Notes: generated from the letters alone by a model not told the origin. Shown: positions 38,850-48,667, counted from the first letter of the stretch. The stretch: DNA of 64,000 nt from Avibacterium avium (GCF_900454535.1 NZ_UGSP01000001.1:1423501-1487500), one strand, 5' to 3'. Program-made: numbers and translations.

Positions 38850-39785
38850 TTACTTATCCAGCTCTTCAATCAAATCATCAATCGCTTTGCACAATAAAGT
38901 GCGATCGTGGCGATAGCTGATGTCGTCAGCCCTCAGGCGTCTGGCGATGATTTTTAACTGCGGATCGCTATTTTCTGGCATTAAGCCGTTTTGTACGATC
39001 GCGCCATCAATAATTTTTTGCCCGACGGTTTCGTTAATCCAATTTATCCGATCTTGTAAAGAAAGTACTGCGGACGGGCTATGTTCAACCCCAAGATTAT
39101 CAATGAAAATCTTCTTCGCTTGGCTGCTTTTTAATGCTTCGATAATTTCAGGAAGTAAAATCGGTGGCATTATGCTGGTGAGAAAACTGCCCGGGCCAAA
39201 TAAAATCACTTCAGCTTGTTGAATAGCGCAAATGGCTTCAGGCGTGGCGCTGACAAGGGGAACAAGGAAAATAGAGTTAGGCAGTTCGCTCAGCTCATCA
39301 ATTTCCACTTCACCTACCACGCTAGAACCAGAAGGCAAGGAAGCTGCAAGATGCACCGCACTTTCTGACATCGGTACAATAAAAGATTTTACGCGCAATA
39401 AATCACGGATCAAGTTCACCCCTTCGGTGGGGCGAATTTGCATATTTTCTAAGGCTTTTAGCATTAAATTGCCAAGATTATGCCCTGCGAGTTCTCCACT
39501 ATTGGCGGAAAAACGGTATTCAAACAGTGCAGAAGCGGTGCTAGGTTCAGTGATAATTTGGTTAAGACAATTGCGTAAATCGCCCCACGCAATGCCGCCT
39601 TGTTGTTTCCGAATTCTGCCTGTGGAACTACCGTTGTCAGTGGTGGTAACAATGCCCGTTAAGCGTTCTTTCATAAAACTGAGCGCAGACATCACGCGGC
39701 CAAGTCCGTGTCCGCCGCCAATAGCTACAATGTGATTTATCTTATCTAAATTTTCGTGCCGACTGTGCGGTGTTAAATCACTCAT
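38850..39785 (-). CDS. YvcK/CofD-like gluconeogenesis factor (UPF0052)
   Basis: 311-aa cytosolic protein of the YvcK/YbhK family, in the CofD fold superfamily. It shows IVAIGGGHGLGRVMSAL, TTTDNGSSTGRIR and GPGSFLTSIMPPIL, the nucleotide-sugar-binding loops of the family. It influences cell shape and carbon metabolism in Bacillus; in E. coli ybhK adjoins moaA, as here. Exact role in this group is unknown. Confidence 0.9.
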   Translation of the reverse strand: MSDLTPHSRHENLDKINHIVAIGGGHGLGRVMSALSFMKERLTGIVTTTDNGSSTGRIRKQQGGIAWGDLRNCLNQIITEPSTASALFEYRFSANSGELAGHNLGNLMLKALENMQIRPTEGVNLIRDLLRVKSFIVPMSESAVHLAASLPSGSSVVGEVEIDELSELPNSIFLVPLVSATPEAICAIQQAEVILFGPGSFLTSIMPPILLPEIIEALKSSQAKKIFIDNLGVEHSPSAVLSLQDRINWINETVGQKIIDGAIVQNGLMPENSDPQLKIIARRLRADDISYRHDRTLLCKAIDDLIEELDK

Positions 39786-39989
39786 TGTTTTTCCTTTAAA
39801 ATGTGAGCGTTATAAGAGAATTAGGGTTAAGTATAAACAAATTTGTTTAAAAGTGCGGTAGAAATTTTGTGAATTTTCGTTATATAGCATTTTATACAAT
39901 TGATTTATAAGTAAAATATGGCATTTTTTTGATATAGATCCCATTCTAGGTATGGCTAAATTGTTGTTAAGCCCTTAGAATAGGGAAAA

Positions 39990-40112
39990 TTTTCGCATAA
40001 CTCCGAGCTTGTTCGCCTACGTTTTGCTGATTGCAAAATAGGGTGGCAATGCCAGCAATGCATTTTGTATTGCTCAGGGATACGTTGGAAACGGCTTATC
40101 CTCTCCATTTTA
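39990..40112 (+). ncRNA. Moco RNA motif (molybdenum cofactor riboswitch)
   Basis: The leader of moaA contains the motif's conserved blocks in order: CTCCGAGC (40001), TTCGCCTACG, GGGTGGCAATGCC, AGCAATGCA with partner TGTATTGCT, CAGGGATACG, GGAAACGG and TATCCTCTCC (ending near 40106). This is the known Moco/Wco-binding element that lowers moa expression when cofactor is plentiful. The 200 bp upstream to 39786 hold an uptake sequence and a TTGAT-N4-ATC half-palindrome at 39929-39942, loosely like an FNR site. Confidence 0.88.
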
Positions 40113-40124
40113 GAAAGGTGTCTA

Positions 40125-41150
40125 ATGCAAAGCATTCCTATACAAATTCCTGTAAAACAGGTGGGGGAAACGCGTCTTATTGATGGGTTTGCCCGCCAAT
40201 ATTATTATTTGCGACTGTCCATTACGGATATGTGCAATTTCCGTTGTAACTATTGTTTACCCAATGGTTATCAGCCAGAAGCCAATAAACCGAGCTTTCT
40301 TACCCAAAGTGAAATAGTCCGCCTAGTGCGTGCTTTTGCCCATCTTGGTACGGAAAAAATTCGTATCACGGGTGGCGAGCCAACCTTGCGCAAGGATTTT
40401 CTTTCTATTGTCGAAAATATTCAGCAAATTGAAGGCATCAAACAAATTGCCTTGACCACCAATGGTTATCGTATGGCGAAAGACATTGCCGCGTGGAAAC
40501 AAGCGGGGATTACGTCTGTTAATGTGAGCGTGGATAGCCTTGATGCGAAGATGTTCCAGCGTATTACGGGGGTGGATAAATTTGCTGAAATTATGCAGGG
40601 TATTGATCGTGCCTTTGAAGTGGGGTATCAGAAAGTTAAAGTTAATGCGGTGCTGATGAAAAATCTCAATGATCAGGAATTTGCAGGCTTTTTAGATTGG
40701 ATAAAAGCTCGTCCAATTCAAATGCGTTTTATCGAGCTAATGCAGACAGGCGAAATGGATCAGTTTTTCCAACGTTATCATCTATCAGGGCAAATTTTAG
40801 CAGAAAAATTACTCGCTTCAGGCTGGCAATTGCAACAGCGCGGTTATTTAGACGGCCCAGCTAAAGTGTTTAAACACCCAAATTATCAAGGGGAAATTGG
40901 CTTAATTATGCCTTATGAAAAAAATTTCTGCGCCAGTTGTAATCGTCTGCGAGTTTCAGCCAAGGGCAAACTTCATCTTTGTTTGTTTGGTGAAGAAGGT
41001 ATCGAACTGCGCGATTTGTTACAAGCGGATAATCAGCAATCTCTTTTAGAATCGCGTATTTTCTCTGCGTTACAGGGTAAGCGAGAACATCACTTTTTAC
41101 ATAATGGTGATAGTGGCGTGCGTAATCATCTTGCCAGCATTGGCGGTTAA
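40125..41150 (+). CDS. moaA: GTP 3',8-cyclase MoaA (radical SAM)
   Basis: First step of molybdopterin synthesis from GTP. The N-terminal [4Fe-4S] motif is CNFRCNYC, the C-terminal second cluster is in [20 protein letters not shown], and the protein ends in the essential Gly-Gly (SIGG). 341 aa from ATG 40125, with AAAGG upstream; the frame is open back into the riboswitch. First gene of moaACDE. Confidence 0.96.
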   Translation: MQSIPIQIPVKQVGETRLIDGFARQYYYLRLSITDMCNFRCNYCLPNGYQPEANKPSFLTQSEIVRLVRAFAHLGTEKIRITGGEPTLRKDFLSIVENIQQIEGIKQIALTTNGYRMAKDIAAWKQAGITSVNVSVDSLDAKMFQRITGVDKFAEIMQGIDRAFEVGYQKVKVNAVLMKNLNDQEFAGFLDWIKARPIQMRFIELMQTGEMDQFFQRYHLSGQILAEKLLASGWQLQQRGYLDGPAKVFKHPNYQGEIGLIMPYEKNFCASCNRLRVSAKGKLHLCLFGEEGIELRDLLQADNQQSLLESRIFSALQGKREHHFLHNGDSGVRNHLASIGG

Positions 41151-41163
41151 TCAAGGAATTATA

Positions 41164-41652
41164 ATGACCACATTTACTCATATTAATAATAATGGCGAAG
41201 CCAATATGGTGGACGTTTCGGGTAAACAAGAAACTGTGCGTGAAGCAAGAGCAGAAGCACTGGTTACAATGTCACAATCTACCTTGCAAATGATTTTATC
41301 AGGGCAACACCACAAAGGTGATGTGTTTGCCACAGCGCGTATTGCGGGCATTCAGGCGGCAAAACGCACTTGGGATTTAATTCCCTTATGCCACCCATTA
41401 TTGCTTTCAAAAGTGGAAGTATCCTTAACAGCCCTGCCTGAAAGCAATCAAGTACGGATTGAAAGCCTATGCAAATTAACAGGCAAAACAGGCGTGGAAA
41501 TGGAAGCGCTTACTGCTGCAAGCGTGGCTGCCTTAACGATTTATGATATGTGCAAGGCGGTACAAAAAGATATTGTGATTGAGCATATTCGTCTTTTAGA
41601 AAAGTGCGGTGGAAAATCTGGCCATTTTTTAGCAGGAAAACAGAATGATTAA
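41164..41652 (+). CDS. moaC: Cyclic pyranopterin monophosphate synthase MoaC
   Basis: Second step of Moco synthesis, working on the MoaA product. Conserved segments: [19 protein letters not shown] with the active-site His, and [21 protein letters not shown] with the catalytic Lys just after (CKAV). 162 aa from ATG 41164. It overlaps moaD by 8 bp. Confidence 0.96.
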   Translation: MTTFTHINNNGEANMVDVSGKQETVREARAEALVTMSQSTLQMILSGQHHKGDVFATARIAGIQAAKRTWDLIPLCHPLLLSKVEVSLTALPESNQVRIESLCKLTGKTGVEMEALTAASVAALTIYDMCKAVQKDIVIEHIRLLEKCGGKSGHFLAGKQND

Positions 41653-41890
41653 AGTATTATTTTTTGCTCAAACGCGAGAGCTGATTGGGATTGATGAAAT
41701 TGAAATCTCAGGCCAATTTGCCAACGCAGAAGCGCTACGCCAACATTTGAGCGCCAAAGGGGATAAGTGGGCGTTGGCGTTAGATAAAGAAAAGCTTTTG
41801 GTTGCTATTAATCAAACCTTGGCTAGTCTTGAAAGTGCGGTGCAAAATGGCGATGAAATTGCCTTTTTCCCACCTGTTACAGGGGGCTAA
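41645..41890 (+). CDS. moaD: Molybdopterin synthase sulfur carrier subunit MoaD
   Basis: 81-aa ubiquitin-like protein that carries the thiocarboxylate on its C-terminal Gly-Gly (FFPPVTGG). It overlaps moaC and ends one base before moaE, so expression is coupled. Confidence 0.95.
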   Translation: MIKVLFFAQTRELIGIDEIEISGQFANAEALRQHLSAKGDKWALALDKEKLLVAINQTLASLESAVQNGDEIAFFPPVTGG

Positions 41891-41891
41891 A

Positions 41892-42350
41892 ATGGCCGAA
41901 ATTCAAATTGCGGTACAAACTGACAATTTTGATCAAAATGCGGTTTATCGTTGGGTTTCCGCGCCAAATAGTGTCGGCGCCGCCGTTGTTTTCGTGGGGA
42001 AAGTGCGTGAAATGAATTTGGGCGATAGCGTATCCAGTTTATTTTTAGAACATTATCCTGCAATGACAGAAAAAGCCTTGCGTGAAATTGTTGATGAAGC
42101 TTGCTCACGTTGGAATTTATTACGTGTTGCGGTAATTCACCGCGTGGGCTTACTGCATACGGGCGATGAAATTGTGCTAGTTGCGGTGAGTTCTCCCCAT
42201 CGTGGCGAGGCTTACCAAGCCAATGAATTTATTATGGATTTCCTCAAAAGCAAAGCGCCATTTTGGAAAAAAGAACAAACAGAAAAGGGCGAGCGTTGGA
42301 TTGAGCATCGAGAAAGTGATCAACAGGCTTTAGAAAGATGGGATATTTAA
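41892..42350 (+). CDS. moaE: Molybdopterin synthase catalytic subunit MoaE
   Basis: Large subunit of molybdopterin synthase. The active-site lysines are in FLKSKAPFWKKEQ, and HRVGLLHTGDEIVLVAVSSPHR is a family block. 152 aa from ATG 41892; the longer open frame from 41802 overlaps moaD and is not needed. Last gene of the moa operon. Confidence 0.95.
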   Translation: MAEIQIAVQTDNFDQNAVYRWVSAPNSVGAAVVFVGKVREMNLGDSVSSLFLEHYPAMTEKALREIVDEACSRWNLLRVAVIHRVGLLHTGDEIVLVAVSSPHRGEAYQANEFIMDFLKSKAPFWKKEQTEKGERWIEHRESDQQALERWDI

Positions 42351-42462
42351 GCGCATTGTTTTTCATTTAAACAGTGATTTTGCTTTATTTTCCTGTTATT
42401 TTAGCTACCATTTTGTGTAATCAGCGCATTACATTGATTTTGTTAAAATTAAGGAATAACCA

Positions 42463-43047
42463 ATGAAACTCAAGCAAAAAGTGATTCTTGCAGCGATGTT
42501 TTCTCTTTCTATAACGGCAACTTCGTCATTTACCTACGCCGATAATAAAGCTAATAATAAGGTAACTGCGCAGCAATTAGAACAGCAGTTTCAGCAAGCA
42601 ACGCAAGCCTACAGACAAGGGAACTATCATTCTGCATTCAAATTATTCAAACCGCTAGCTGAGCGCGGAAATCCAACTTCGCAATATAATTTGGGGCAAA
42701 TGTATCTCAATGGGCAAGGCGTAAGACAGGATTTTAGCTTAGCCATTAACTGGTATAAAAAAGCTGCTGAACAAGGATATGCTGATGCACAATATAATTT
42801 AGCTTTGATGTATGAAAATGGACAAGGCGTCAAACAAGATTACGCAGAAGCAATAAAATGGTATAAAAAAGCCGCAGATCAGAATTATGCAATGGCGCAA
42901 ACCAACCTAGGTACAATGTATGCCCTAGGCAAAGGTGTAACTGCGGATCTTTCCTTGGCAAAAGATTTAGCTGGGAAAGGTTGTGATAATGGCAACCAAA
43001 ACGGCTGCGATTTGTATCGAATCTTAAATGAGAAAGGGGTTAAATAA
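42463..43047 (+). CDS. Secreted Sel1-repeat (TPR-like) protein
   Basis: 194 aa with a signal peptide (cleavage near TYA, residue ~26) and three Sel1 repeats, each with the pattern A-x-YNLG-x-MY-x-NGQGV-x-QD-x-x-x-AI-x-WYKKAA. The C-terminal part has a Cys pair (GKGCDNGNQNGCD), which might form a disulfide. Periplasmic by inference. Sel1 proteins often act in protein-protein contacts and stress signalling; the specific role is unknown. Confidence 0.85.
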   Translation: MKLKQKVILAAMFSLSITATSSFTYADNKANNKVTAQQLEQQFQQATQAYRQGNYHSAFKLFKPLAERGNPTSQYNLGQMYLNGQGVRQDFSLAINWYKKAAEQGYADAQYNLALMYENGQGVKQDYAEAIKWYKKAADQNYAMAQTNLGTMYALGKGVTADLSLAKDLAGKGCDNGNQNGCDLYRILNEKGVK

Positions 43048-43078
43048 TCCGAATTCTCTCAATTCTAATAGATAAATG

Positions 43079-43107
43079 AAAAGCAAGGTTTAATGCCTTG
43101 CTTTTTT
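43079..43107 (+). terminator. Terminator of the Sel1-repeat gene
   Basis: AAAAGCAAGG (43079-43088) pairs with CCTTGCTTTT (43096-43105), followed by T. The A-rich left side may also serve the convergent yccS-like gene. Confidence 0.88.
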
Positions 43108-43127
43108 GTTTCTTAATGTTTTGTGAA

Positions 43128-45287
43128 TTAATGTTCTCCAAGCGCTTTTTGATTGTGAAAAATCACATAAATATGCGGGAGAATTTGGCTGATCATATTC
43201 AATTGTTGAATAGGAATCCCTACTTCAGATTGGCTTAGTCTTTCCCCTTGTTGCTCATTGAGCTGTTGTAAGGACTGATGAATATTTTCTTGTAGCTTAT
43301 CAAATACAGGCTGAGATAAGGATTCAATATGCTCTAAGGCGTAAATCAATTTCTTCGCAATGGGGTAATATTCCGCCATAAAATCAATATTTTGCTGAAT
43401 TTGCTTAATGTGCTTGCGATACGCGCCGAGGGCGGAAATGTAGCTTAACAAGGAATAATTCAGTTTTAGCATTTCGAAGCCTTCTTGCAAGTGATCTTTA
43501 TATTTTTCTGGATCACTGTTCATATTCGACATTGTTGCACTCAATGCAGTGGCGTATTCGTGCGCTTTGCGACGAGCAATACGATATTGTAAGCTATCGC
43601 ATTTACCAAATTGCAATTGGCTAATGATGTAAAGTAAATATTTGCCATCACTTTGAATGGCTTGATGAATGACTTTATTCAGTTGTAAATACTTCCAATC
43701 GGGCCATAAGTAAGATACCGCCACCCAAGCAATAAATGAGCCTGCTAACGTGTCAATTAAACGAGAGTAAAGGGCGCTGTGAATATCAAGACCAATGATA
43801 TTAAAACTAATCAGCACTTGTAAGGTAATAAAAAAGGTTGAAAAACTGTAATTATTACTACGAAAGAAGAAAAATAATGTACTGGTAGTAACCACCAAGC
43901 CCATTTGCAATTCCAATGTAGGCTGTGCATAGGGCAGTAAAGATCCAACAATCACCCCTAAGATAGTGCCAATAATGCGTTGTTTTAAACGTAATTTGGT
44001 TGCCGCATAGTTGGGTTGGCAAACAAATACTGCGGTGAGCAAAATCCAGTAGCCACGGGAAAGTTGTAAAAATTCTACAATCGTGCAACAGGTAAATACC
44101 ACAATAGAAAGGCGTACTGCGTGGCGAAATAATTGAGAGTCAAAACTTAAATGGCTACGAATGGTAAGCCAAATATTTTTAATCCCTGCTACATCGCTAT
44201 CATCGTGAATTTTTACCCAACGATGATGTTTTTCGGGGGTATCTGGAGTTTGTCCTAAATGACGTAATTGCCAATCAACGCCTTGTAAATTATTGATGAG
44301 GGTTTTTATGCTTGTATTTTGTGTATTATCTTGGTGACTTTGTACATAATGTTCAAAAGATTGATTTACCCCTGCTATTGCGCGTTCTAAACGAGGGTTA
44401 TAAGTGTAATTGGTATTTTGTTGCAGACTTTGTGCGAAATCACGGCACGCTTGCGCTTGTAATTCTAAAAGGCGTTGAATGCGAAAGATTAAATCGGTAT
44501 TTTTAAGTTGCTGTGCCAACATTTGATAATCAAAATAACTTGAATTGGCACGTTCGTGAATATCTTGTGCAGCAAAATAATAGTTGATCATTTGCGTGGT
44601 GCGAGTATGGCGATATTGTCCACGGATACGATAAAACAGGGCAGTGCGACAAGCGTTAAAGGCATTAATCAGCTGGCTATTTTTCATTGCAAGGGTAATT
44701 TGCTTGCTTTCTAGTTGATCAATATCATCAGGATCAAAAAACAAGGATTTTGCTTCTAAATACTCCGCCAATGCCACAAAAGATTTCGCCACCGCATCTT
44801 GCACGGGGCGGTTTGGGAAAAACAGATAAACCACAATGGCGGTAATGCTATATAGCAATGTACCTAATAAAATTAATAGGGAATTGAGATACCACAGGGT
44901 TTCGGGCTGATAGGTGAGGGTGGTGTAAAGGGCAACCACCAACGTGCCAAAAGAAATGGTGTTGTAACGTTGTCCCACCGCGCCAATCATCGTAAAAATA
45001 AAGGTGATGACCGTCATTAACAGGGTGAACGCAATGCCATTGCCGAGCGTGAGCTGAACGCTAAGGGTGGACACCGAAAAGGCCAGTAGGGTATAAAAAA
45101 TATTTTTTAACCGCCCTGTTAAGCGGTTATCTAAATCTGCCAAACCGCCTGCGATAATGCCGAGTACTAACGGCATACTTTGCTGCGAAATATCCAATAA
45201 CCACACGGAAAAAGCCGCAATATTGACAGCAATAAAAACAGGAATGGTGGCGATAACTTTAGCGTTCAGCCAGTTATTGATTGTCAT
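43128..45287 (-). CDS. yccS: YccS-family FUSC membrane protein
   Basis: 719-aa inner-membrane protein with two blocks of helices, residues ~10-160 and ~385-530, each followed by a cytosolic region: the YccS/YhfK layout (FUSC, fusaric-acid-resistance-like). Proposed as an exporter subunit in the family, but substrate unknown. In E. coli yccS, mgsA and yccT are neighbours, and the same three are clustered here on one strand. Confidence 0.88.
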   Translation of the reverse strand: MTINNWLNAKVIATIPVFIAVNIAAFSVWLLDISQQSMPLVLGIIAGGLADLDNRLTGRLKNIFYTLLAFSVSTLSVQLTLGNGIAFTLLMTVITFIFTMIGAVGQRYNTISFGTLVVALYTTLTYQPETLWYLNSLLILLGTLLYSITAIVVYLFFPNRPVQDAVAKSFVALAEYLEAKSLFFDPDDIDQLESKQITLAMKNSQLINAFNACRTALFYRIRGQYRHTRTTQMINYYFAAQDIHERANSSYFDYQMLAQQLKNTDLIFRIQRLLELQAQACRDFAQSLQQNTNYTYNPRLERAIAGVNQSFEHYVQSHQDNTQNTSIKTLINNLQGVDWQLRHLGQTPDTPEKHHRWVKIHDDSDVAGIKNIWLTIRSHLSFDSQLFRHAVRLSIVVFTCCTIVEFLQLSRGYWILLTAVFVCQPNYAATKLRLKQRIIGTILGVIVGSLLPYAQPTLELQMGLVVTTSTLFFFFRSNNYSFSTFFITLQVLISFNIIGLDIHSALYSRLIDTLAGSFIAWVAVSYLWPDWKYLQLNKVIHQAIQSDGKYLLYIISQLQFGKCDSLQYRIARRKAHEYATALSATMSNMNSDPEKYKDHLQEGFEMLKLNYSLLSYISALGAYRKHIKQIQQNIDFMAEYYPIAKKLIYALEHIESLSQPVFDKLQENIHQSLQQLNEQQGERLSQSEVGIPIQQLNMISQILPHIYVIFHNQKALGEH

Positions 45288-45318
45288 TTTTATACCCTAA
45301 ATTGCGTAAAAATCTGCG

Positions 45319-45777
45319 TTATTTTAACCGCTCTTTTAAATAATTGGCATAATCTGGTACGCGAATTTCCACCTTTTGATTAAATAATTGACTTTGCACT
45401 AGAAAATCCGCACTGGCCATATTCATCGCCACAGGAATATTCCACACCGTAGCAATGCGCATTAAGGCTTTGACATCAGGATCGTGCGGCACAGCATTCA
45501 TTGGATCCCAAAAGAAAATCAGTACATCAATTTTTTGTTCCGCAATTAATGCACCAAGTTGCTGATCTCCGCCCATTGGGCCACTTAACAATGGGGTGAT
45601 GGGTAAATCAGTTTCCGCTTGGATTAAATTGCCTGTTGTACCTGTGCCATAAAGCGTATGGGCAGAAAGTAAAGTGCGGTGCTTTTTACACCAATTTATT
45701 AAATCTTGTTTACAGTGATCGTGAGCAACCAAGGCAATATGTTTGCTTTCTGCAAGCTGGCGAGTAGTATTTTGCAT
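45319..45777 (-). CDS. mgsA: Methylglyoxal synthase
   Basis: Converts dihydroxyacetone phosphate to methylglyoxal, a bypass of lower glycolysis when phosphate is short. It has GTGTTGNLI (phosphate binding), [14 protein letters not shown], and the catalytic aspartate in [15 protein letters not shown]. 152 aa from ATG 45777; the frame also opens at 45795. Confidence 0.96.
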   Translation of the reverse strand: MQNTTRQLAESKHIALVAHDHCKQDLINWCKKHRTLLSAHTLYGTGTTGNLIQAETDLPITPLLSGPMGGDQQLGALIAEQKIDVLIFFWDPMNAVPHDPDVKALMRIATVWNIPVAMNMASADFLVQSQLFNQKVEIRVPDYANYLKERLK

Positions 45778-45791
45778 TTTTCCTCCAGATA

Positions 45792-45822
45792 GCAAAAAGT
45801 GAGCATAAAGCCCACTTTTTCT
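45792..45822. terminator. Hairpin between yccT-like gene and mgsA
   Basis: AAAAAGTGAGC (45794-45804) and GCCCACTTTTT (45810-45820) form a stem with one mismatch. With T runs on both strands it can terminate the yccT-like transcript before mgsA. Confidence 0.7.
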
Positions 45823-45839
45823 TAATCAATCATTCGCGA

Positions 45840-46499
45840 TTATTTTTGTTTTTTCGCCCAGTTCAAGAAACGTGCTTGCGTTTCTTTGTCAGCTTGTTGG
45901 AACCAATATTGTAATTGTTGTTCCACCACATTTTCACCTTGTACGGTAATTTTGCCTTTTTGTGCTTTTGCTGCCGCAGGAATTGCTGCAGGCATTGCGG
46001 TTGTCGCAAAAGAAGCCACAGACGCAACCGCACCAGAAGCATTATATTCAGAAAGATTATCAATTAAATTCAAACCAGGTAAAAAACCTTCGCCTTTTAA
46101 TTGATCTTGTTTGAATGGAACATTTTTGCCTGATACTGTTTTTAGACTAATGCTTGGAGATTCGTTATAAGCATTGGCTTCTCTTTCTGTTTCAATATGC
46201 GGTGCGGAGATAACTAAATCTTCAGACGTACCTTGGAAAGTAACAATAATTGGTGTTGATTCAAATAAAGTGCGGTCAGAACCACCAACACGAACCACTT
46301 CACTTACACGCACCACGACTTGGTGAGGCTGAGTGTCATTCACTTGGAATGAATTATTCGATTTTAACAAGGATTTATTGGCTTTTTGTCCGTCAATCGC
46401 AAGAAAATCAACATTTGATGAGCTAGTTACTACCCCAGCAAAACTTGCTGTACTAGCAAATAACGCCGTAGCAGCGAGTGCAACAACACGAAATTTCAT
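45840..46499 (-). CDS. yccT: DUF2057 (YccT-family) secreted protein
   Basis: 219 aa with a clear signal peptide (cleavage after SFA, residue ~21) and a DUF2057 domain (FLAIDGQKANKSLL, HQVVVRVSEVVRVG). An Ala-rich stretch (around AAIPAAAKA) precedes the C-terminal WFQQADKETQARFLNWAK. The E. coli member, YccT/CsgI, modulates curli assembly; no curli genes are in this window, so the role here is unknown. Periplasmic. Confidence 0.85.
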   Translation of the reverse strand: MKFRVVALAATALFASTASFAGVVTSSSNVDFLAIDGQKANKSLLKSNNSFQVNDTQPHQVVVRVSEVVRVGGSDRTLFESTPIIVTFQGTSEDLVISAPHIETEREANAYNESPSISLKTVSGKNVPFKQDQLKGEGFLPGLNLIDNLSEYNASGAVASVASFATTAMPAAIPAAAKAQKGKITVQGENVVEQQLQYWFQQADKETQARFLNWAKKQK

Positions 46500-46819
46500 A
46501 GTTACTCCTTAAAGTGGTTATGCGTAATTTAATGCAATTAAATATGTGGTGATATGCTATGCTAATTTACTCAAAATGAAAATAAAAAATTGCAAATTTG
46601 CCCAATTATTTTTGTTATCTTTATGAAATAAAGAGAATTTTTACAAAATATGGAAATAAATCGTGAACTGCCTCACAAATTTGCATTTACCTATTTGCGG
46701 GTAGGATTAAGATATAGTATTTTGCAAGACATAATAAGTGCTATCGAAATAGCCAGTTTGTCATATTTTGCTTTCCGAGTGGCGCCTCAGAAGAGGCGCT
46801 TTCTTTTTATCTTCAATTT
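46500..46819. other. Intergenic region with a plus-strand terminator
   Basis: 320 bp, AT-rich (46500-46680), with the minus-strand promoter region of the yccT-like gene at its left and a possible plus-strand transcript unit on its right (see the ncRNA candidate at 46724-46811). A 79-codon open frame here runs into the next gene on the other strand and has no ribosome-binding site; I do not call it. Confidence 0.6.
46724..46811 (+). ncRNA. Candidate small RNA with intrinsic terminator
   Basis: TATAGT (46713-46718) could be a -10 element, although no good -35 is seen. About 65 nt later GGCGCCTC-AGAA-GAGGCGC (about 46782-46800) is followed by a T-rich tail, a strong terminator on the plus strand. 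No protein gene on that strand precedes it. The structure is convincing; the RNA is inference. Confidence 0.4.
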
Positions 46820-47671
46820 TTACCAGTCTACTTTGATTAATTTCATCTCATCACTATGCCAAGGCAAGGTGAGGGTGGTTTCGCCATAGGCATAAGGGAA
46901 CAACGCATAAGGCGGATAAACAAAATTTAAGCCATTTTGATCGAAGTAGAATTCGGGTGAAATATAGAAATTCGCTTTATCGGCATAAATATCTCCTTGA
47001 TTTTCAGGAAGTGCGGTATAAATTTTCCATAATGTTTCGGAGAGTGCAGGCTGATCTTTTTTATCAATCAAATCATCGAGTGAAAGAACTGCCTGTTTTT
47101 CCACATCAATATTGAGATAACCACCCACTTGCAGCCCGTGTGCGCCACCTGAATAAGTGTAAATCTCTTTGCGGAATACCACCCAATTATTTTTTTGCCC
47201 AACATAACTCAGATGTACCGCAAATTCAGCCCCCCAACTACCATCTACTTTTACACTTTGTATCGCGTCTTGATGAATCCTAGCAAAAAGCTGTTCTAAA
47301 TCTTGTTTAGATGGATTGGCTTGAGCTTGAATTTCCGCGTCAGTTAGCGGTGTATCATCTGACTCCAAATAGTCTACACCTGCTTCATATTGTTTGGTGA
47401 GCAAGAGCTGATTAAGCCAAGGTACTTGCGTTTCTGGCACATTCACAAAGGTGGTGATCTGAGCGTCAATTTTATCGCCACTTTCTAGCTTAAGTGGCAA
47501 GGTTTCGTGTTTATCAAAGATTATGCTGTTTTCAACACGAAGTGCGGGGAAATTTTGCGAGATTTTTTCGCTAGCTTGAACTTGCGGTTTTTCCGCGTTT
47601 TTGTTTTGCTCATTACAGGCAGAAAGTCCAAGTGCAGCAACAATGAGCAAGGGAAGAAGTGTTTTTTTCAT
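46820..47671 (-). CDS. DUF3298-domain lipoprotein (RsiV-like)
   Basis: 283-aa lipoprotein. The signal ends in LSAC (lipobox, Cys near residue 20). The mature part has a DUF4163/DUF3298-like layout: Q-x-VKVDGSWGAEFAVHLSY, YTYSGGAHGL, LSLDDLID, FVYPPYALFPYAYG and a final Trp-rich region. These domains are found in anti-sigma RsiV and in many periplasmic proteins of unknown function. ATG 47671 is preferred (MKKTLLPLL), with GGAG upstream. No sigma factor gene is nearby, so a regulatory role is unlikely here. Confidence 0.8.
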   Translation of the reverse strand: MKKTLLPLLIVAALGLSACNEQNKNAEKPQVQASEKISQNFPALRVENSIIFDKHETLPLKLESGDKIDAQITTFVNVPETQVPWLNQLLLTKQYEAGVDYLESDDTPLTDAEIQAQANPSKQDLEQLFARIHQDAIQSVKVDGSWGAEFAVHLSYVGQKNNWVVFRKEIYTYSGGAHGLQVGGYLNIDVEKQAVLSLDDLIDKKDQPALSETLWKIYTALPENQGDIYADKANFYISPEFYFDQNGLNFVYPPYALFPYAYGETTLTLPWHSDEMKLIKVDW

Positions 47672-47789
47672 TTTCGGCTCCTTATCCAAAAATTAGATTG
47701 AAACAGCGGAATTATATACCAAGTTTTATATTTTGTTTGCATAAATATTTCGCTATAATTGACCGCACTTTGATGCAAAACAAAAGATT

Positions 47790-48614
47790 ATGAAGTTACA
47801 AGCCAATAATAAAACCCTTTCCCTAGCTCAACCCCAAATTATGGGGATTTTAAATTTCACGCCAGATTCTTTTTCGGATAGCGGTTTGTTTTTTGACCGT
47901 GATAAAGCCTTATTTCAAGTGGAAAAAATGCTTAATGAAGGGGCTACTATTATCGATATTGGTGGTGAATCCACGCGCCCAATGGCACAAGAAGTCAGCC
48001 TTGAGCAAGAATTAGATCGTGTTGTGCCAATGGTGGAAGCCGTGAGAAAACGCTTTGATTGTTGGATTTCCGTGGATACTTCTAAGGCGCAAGTAATGGC
48101 GGAAAGTGCCAAAGTTGGAATGGATTTCATTAATGATATTCGTGCTTTAACTGAACCCAATGCGCTACAAACCGCCGTGCAATTAGCCTTGCCCACCTGC
48201 ATAATGCATATGCAAGGGCAGCCACGCACAATGCAACAAAATCCTCATTATGAAAATGTGGTGCAAGAGGTGCTAAATTTTCTCGAAAATCGCACCGCAC
48301 TTTGTTTAGCAGCGGGAATGAAAAAGGAAAACATTATTTGGGATCTGGGTTTTGGCTTTGGTAAAACCGTGCAACATAATTATCAATTATTGCAACAACT
48401 GGCAAAATTTACCCAAGATTATCCTGTATTAGCAGGTATCTCGCGTAAATCAATGATTGGCGCGGTGTTAGATAAACCTGTTGATGAGCGTATTGTGGGC
48501 AGTGTTGCCGCCGCATTAATTGCAGTGTTCAATGGCGCAAAAATTGTGCGCGTACACGATGTTGCGCCCACGGCAGAGGCATTAAAAATTTGGCAAGCCA
48601 CGCAAATGGCATAA
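47790..48614 (+). CDS. folP: Dihydropteroate synthase
   Basis: Joins pABA to the pterin pyrophosphate in folate synthesis; the sulfonamide target. It has GILNFTPDSFSDSG, DIGGESTRP, DIRAL, and the pterin-site Lys/Arg in AGISRKSMIG. 274 aa. Followed by glmM after 53 bp, the conserved folP-glmM pair. Confidence 0.96.
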   Translation: MKLQANNKTLSLAQPQIMGILNFTPDSFSDSGLFFDRDKALFQVEKMLNEGATIIDIGGESTRPMAQEVSLEQELDRVVPMVEAVRKRFDCWISVDTSKAQVMAESAKVGMDFINDIRALTEPNALQTAVQLALPTCIMHMQGQPRTMQQNPHYENVVQEVLNFLENRTALCLAAGMKKENIIWDLGFGFGKTVQHNYQLLQQLAKFTQDYPVLAGISRKSMIGAVLDKPVDERIVGSVAAALIAVFNGAKIVRVHDVAPTAEALKIWQATQMA

Positions 48615-48667
48615 TAACGTCAATCAACGTAATGATTTTTAACGATAAAACATAAAAAGGAATACAA

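Noticed and set aside
39786-40124. Additional protein gene before moaA
   Set aside because: The open frame upstream of ATG 40125 runs through the riboswitch and has no ribosome-binding site.
46650-46889. 79-codon open frame on the plus strand
   Set aside because: No ribosome-binding site, overlaps the end of the DUF3298 gene on the other strand, and has a terminator hairpin inside.
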